Below are positions 62,785-64,000 of a stretch of 64,000 nucleotides of DNA, one piece after another. This DNA is from Hydrogenophaga sp. IBVHS1. Lineage in GTDB: Bacteria > Pseudomonadota > Gammaproteobacteria > Burkholderiales > Burkholderiaceae_C. Position numbers and translations under genes: made by a program. Each line of letters opens with the position of its first letter. Positions within the stretch are counted from its first letter, which is position 1. A model generated the notes under the pieces. The model saw only the letters and a list, made by a program, of their open reading frames with translations, did not search any database and had not been told where the DNA came from. The stretch covers positions 1,930,040 to 1,994,039 of the forward strand of contig NZ_NFUU01000001.1 in the NCBI RefSeq assembly GCF_002127265.1. Reading direction: 5' to 3'.

Positions 62785-63449
62785 GCGGTGAGCCTCGATG
62801 TCTGGCTTCGCGCGAGTTCGCGCAGGGCCACGCGCTGACGCGTGAGGTGGGTGCGCATGGCGGCTTCGGCGCCTTCGGCGTCGCGCGCCTTGAGCGCGGC
62901 AAACACCGCCATGTGTTCGGAGAGGCTTTGCTCCAGCCGGCCCGGCGCATGCAACTGCTGGAGCCGCGCCAACTTGACCAGCTTGCGCAGGTCGCCGATC
63001 ACCTGCGCCAGCCAGCGGTTGTTGGCGAGCGTGATGATGGCTTCGTGAATGGCGAAATTCGCCTCGTAGTAGTCGGTGATGCGACGGGCTTTGGCGCTCC
63101 GGTTCAGCCGGTCGTGCAGTTGCTCCAGCGCAATCAGTTCGGCGTCGCTCGCATTGTTTGCGGCCTCGAAGGCGCAACGCCCTTCCAGCAGCGCCAGCAC
63201 GGGAAAGATCTCGTCCAGATCGCGCTCGGTGATCTGGCTCACGAAGCATCCCCGCCGAGGTTCGTGGCGCAGCAGCCCTTCGGCGGTGAGCACCTTGAGC
63301 GCCTCGCGCAGTGGCGTGCGCGAGATCGACAGCGAGGCGCACAGCGCCGGCTCATCGATGAAGCTGCCCGGGGGCAGTTCGCCCGCGAAGATGCGTTCTC
63401 GCAGCTTCGCAGCGACTTCGTCGTGGAGGGAGTTGAGCACCAGTCGCAT
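62781..63449 (-). CDS. GntR-family (FadR/FCD) regulator of the malonate operon
   Basis: 222 aa. The winged helix (VAAKLRERIFAGELPPGSFI, ALCASLSISRTPLREALKVL, AEGLLRHEPRRGCFV) is followed by an all-helical FCD ligand domain with metal-type His residues (EANFAIHEAII, SEHMAVF). This is the MatR/MdcY class, which senses malonate or malonyl-CoA. ATG 63449 lies three bases from the operator-like palindrome. It is first gene of the operon, coupled to the decarboxylase. Confidence 0.85.
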   Translation of the reverse strand: MRLVLNSLHDEVAAKLRERIFAGELPPGSFIDEPALCASLSISRTPLREALKVLTAEGLLRHEPRRGCFVSQITERDLDEIFPVLALLEGRCAFEAANNASDAELIALEQLHDRLNRSAKARRITDYYEANFAIHEAIITLANNRWLAQVIGDLRKLVKLARLQQLHAPGRLEQSLSEHMAVFAALKARDAEGAEAAMRTHLTRQRVALRELARSQTSRLTA

Positions 63450-63480
63450 CCGTAATGATCGGTAATTACGGATAATTTTA
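63450..63480 (-). promoter_or_regulatory. operator and -10 of the malonate operon
   Basis: CCGTAAT (63450-63456) and ATTACGG (63465-63471) are perfect inverted arms around 8 bp, directly before the GntR-gene ATG; TAAAAT (63480-63475 on the minus strand) is a good -10. The palindrome would cover the transcript start, consistent with autorepression. The leader is about 20 bases or less with no clear ribosome-binding site. Confidence 0.6.
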
Positions 63481-63521
63481 GGAATCTCGGGGCGCTGTGC
63501 CACCCGGGATTTACCCTGCCT

Positions 63522-64000
63522 TCAGACGGCCGGTGCGCGGCGCCCGAGCCACCACCAGAGGAAAGCACCCCCGGCGATCATGGGCACGCAGAGCCACTGG
63601 CCCATGCTCATGCCCAGCGCGAGCAAGCCCAGATGGGCGTCGGGCTCACGGAAATACTCGGCGATGAAGCGGAGCACCCCGTAGCCGAACAGGAACGCTG
63701 CCGACACCTGCCCGCGCGCGCGGGGCTTGCGCGCGTAGAGCCACAGCAGCACGAAGAGCAGAAGCCCTTCCAGCAGGAACTGATAGACCTGCGAGGGGTG
63801 GCGCGGCAGATCGCCTGCCCCGCGGAACACCATGCCCCATGGCAGCGAAGGATCGGCCACACGACCCCAGAGCTCACCGTTGATGAAGTTGCCTACCCGC
63901 CCGGCAGCCAGTCCCGTGGGCACGCAGGGTGCCACAAAGTCCATCACCTGGAGAAAGGGTCGCTGGCGGCTGTGCGCGTACCACACCATGGCCACCATCA
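63522..64000 (-). CDS. lgt: prolipoprotein diacylglyceryl transferase, 3' part
   Basis: The C-terminal part of Lgt (about 159 residues visible) with the signature [14 protein letters not shown], the [12 protein letters not shown] segment with its conserved His/Arg environment, and the last membrane helices. Lgt transfers diacylglycerol from phosphatidylglycerol to lipobox cysteines at the inner membrane. The gene runs off the right edge; the visible first Met is internal. Confidence 0.95.
   Translation of the reverse strand, partial: MVAMVWYAHSRQRPFLQVMDFVAPCVPTGLAAGRVGNFINGELWGRVADPSLPWGMVFRGAGDLPRHPSQVYQFLLEGLLLFVLLWLYARKPRARGQVSAAFLFGYGVLRFIAEYFREPDAHLGLLALGMSMGQWLCVPMIAGGAFLWWWLGRRAPAV

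Noticed and set aside
1-64000. CRISPR arrays, insertion sequences, prophage or rRNA
   Set aside because: No regularly spaced repeats, transposase, integrase, phage structural gene or rRNA sequence was found.

Overview
The window is high-GC, densely coded chromosomal DNA of a betaproteobacterium, most likely a Burkholderiales member of the Comamonadaceae (Hydrogenophaga/Acidovorax type). The basis is the protein sequences and several gene orders typical of that group: infC-rpmI-rplT-pheS-pheT-ihfA-merR-tRNA-Pro, ccoNOQP next to fnr and hemN, and pstSCAB-phoU-phoB-phoR with ppx divergent. I see no prophage, transposase, CRISPR array or rRNA. Assignments rest on reading motifs by eye; no database search was run.

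Layout. 1-6757: an AddB-like nuclease with the first codons of its helicase partner, trxA, rho, rpmE2 and a PMT-like membrane glycosyltransferase. 6760-21158: a phosphate block. It holds pstSCAB-phoU-phoBR (minus strand), ppx (plus), a histone-H1-like gene, and a minus-strand operon read as olsB-like / plcP-like / agt-like / ppk / sixA. 21320-28660: DOMON-like, NamZ-like and GNAT genes, glmM, folP, ftsH and rlmE. 28699-35154: yhbY, prlC, a DUF4124-glutaredoxin protein, rpiA, pyrD, an FAD oxidoreductase and tRNA-Pro(GGG). 35191-43334: the merR/ihfA/pheTS/rplT/rpmI/infC/thrS translation cluster. 43389-46666: isocitrate lyase with a complex upstream region, an EamA transporter and an HCCA-isomerase-like protein. 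46703-57978: the microaerobic block (SafE-like protein, hemN, fnr, fixH, ccoG, ccoPQON, ccoS, ccoI, uspA). 58097-63449: a malonate utilisation operon (GntR regulator, malonyl-CoA decarboxylase, Bug receptor, enoyl-CoA hydratase, malonyl-CoA synthetase). 63522-64000: the 3' part of lgt.

How the genes work together. The phosphate block looks like one Pi-starvation programme. A high-affinity uptake system and its two-component regulator sit beside both enzymes of polyphosphate turnover. The adjacent operon carries candidate enzymes for replacing phospholipids: an OlsB-type acyltransferase, a PlcP-type phosphoesterase and an Agt-type glycosyltransferase. PHO boxes with the canonical 11-bp period are visible upstream of pstS and, inside the glycosyltransferase gene, upstream of ppk. 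The second is followed at the right distance by AATAAT, which places the ppk transcript start within about two bases of its ATG.

The microaerobic block carries three FNR-type palindromes. One lies exactly midway between identical -10 hexamers facing ccoI and uspA and predicts a leaderless ccoI message. Other regulatory signals of note are a Thr-rich 13-codon leader peptide plus attenuator before thrS, an ATA start codon for infC, paired palindromes upstream of aceA, and a dispersed GC-rich repeat, one copy of which is translated as the N-terminus of the PlcP-like protein.
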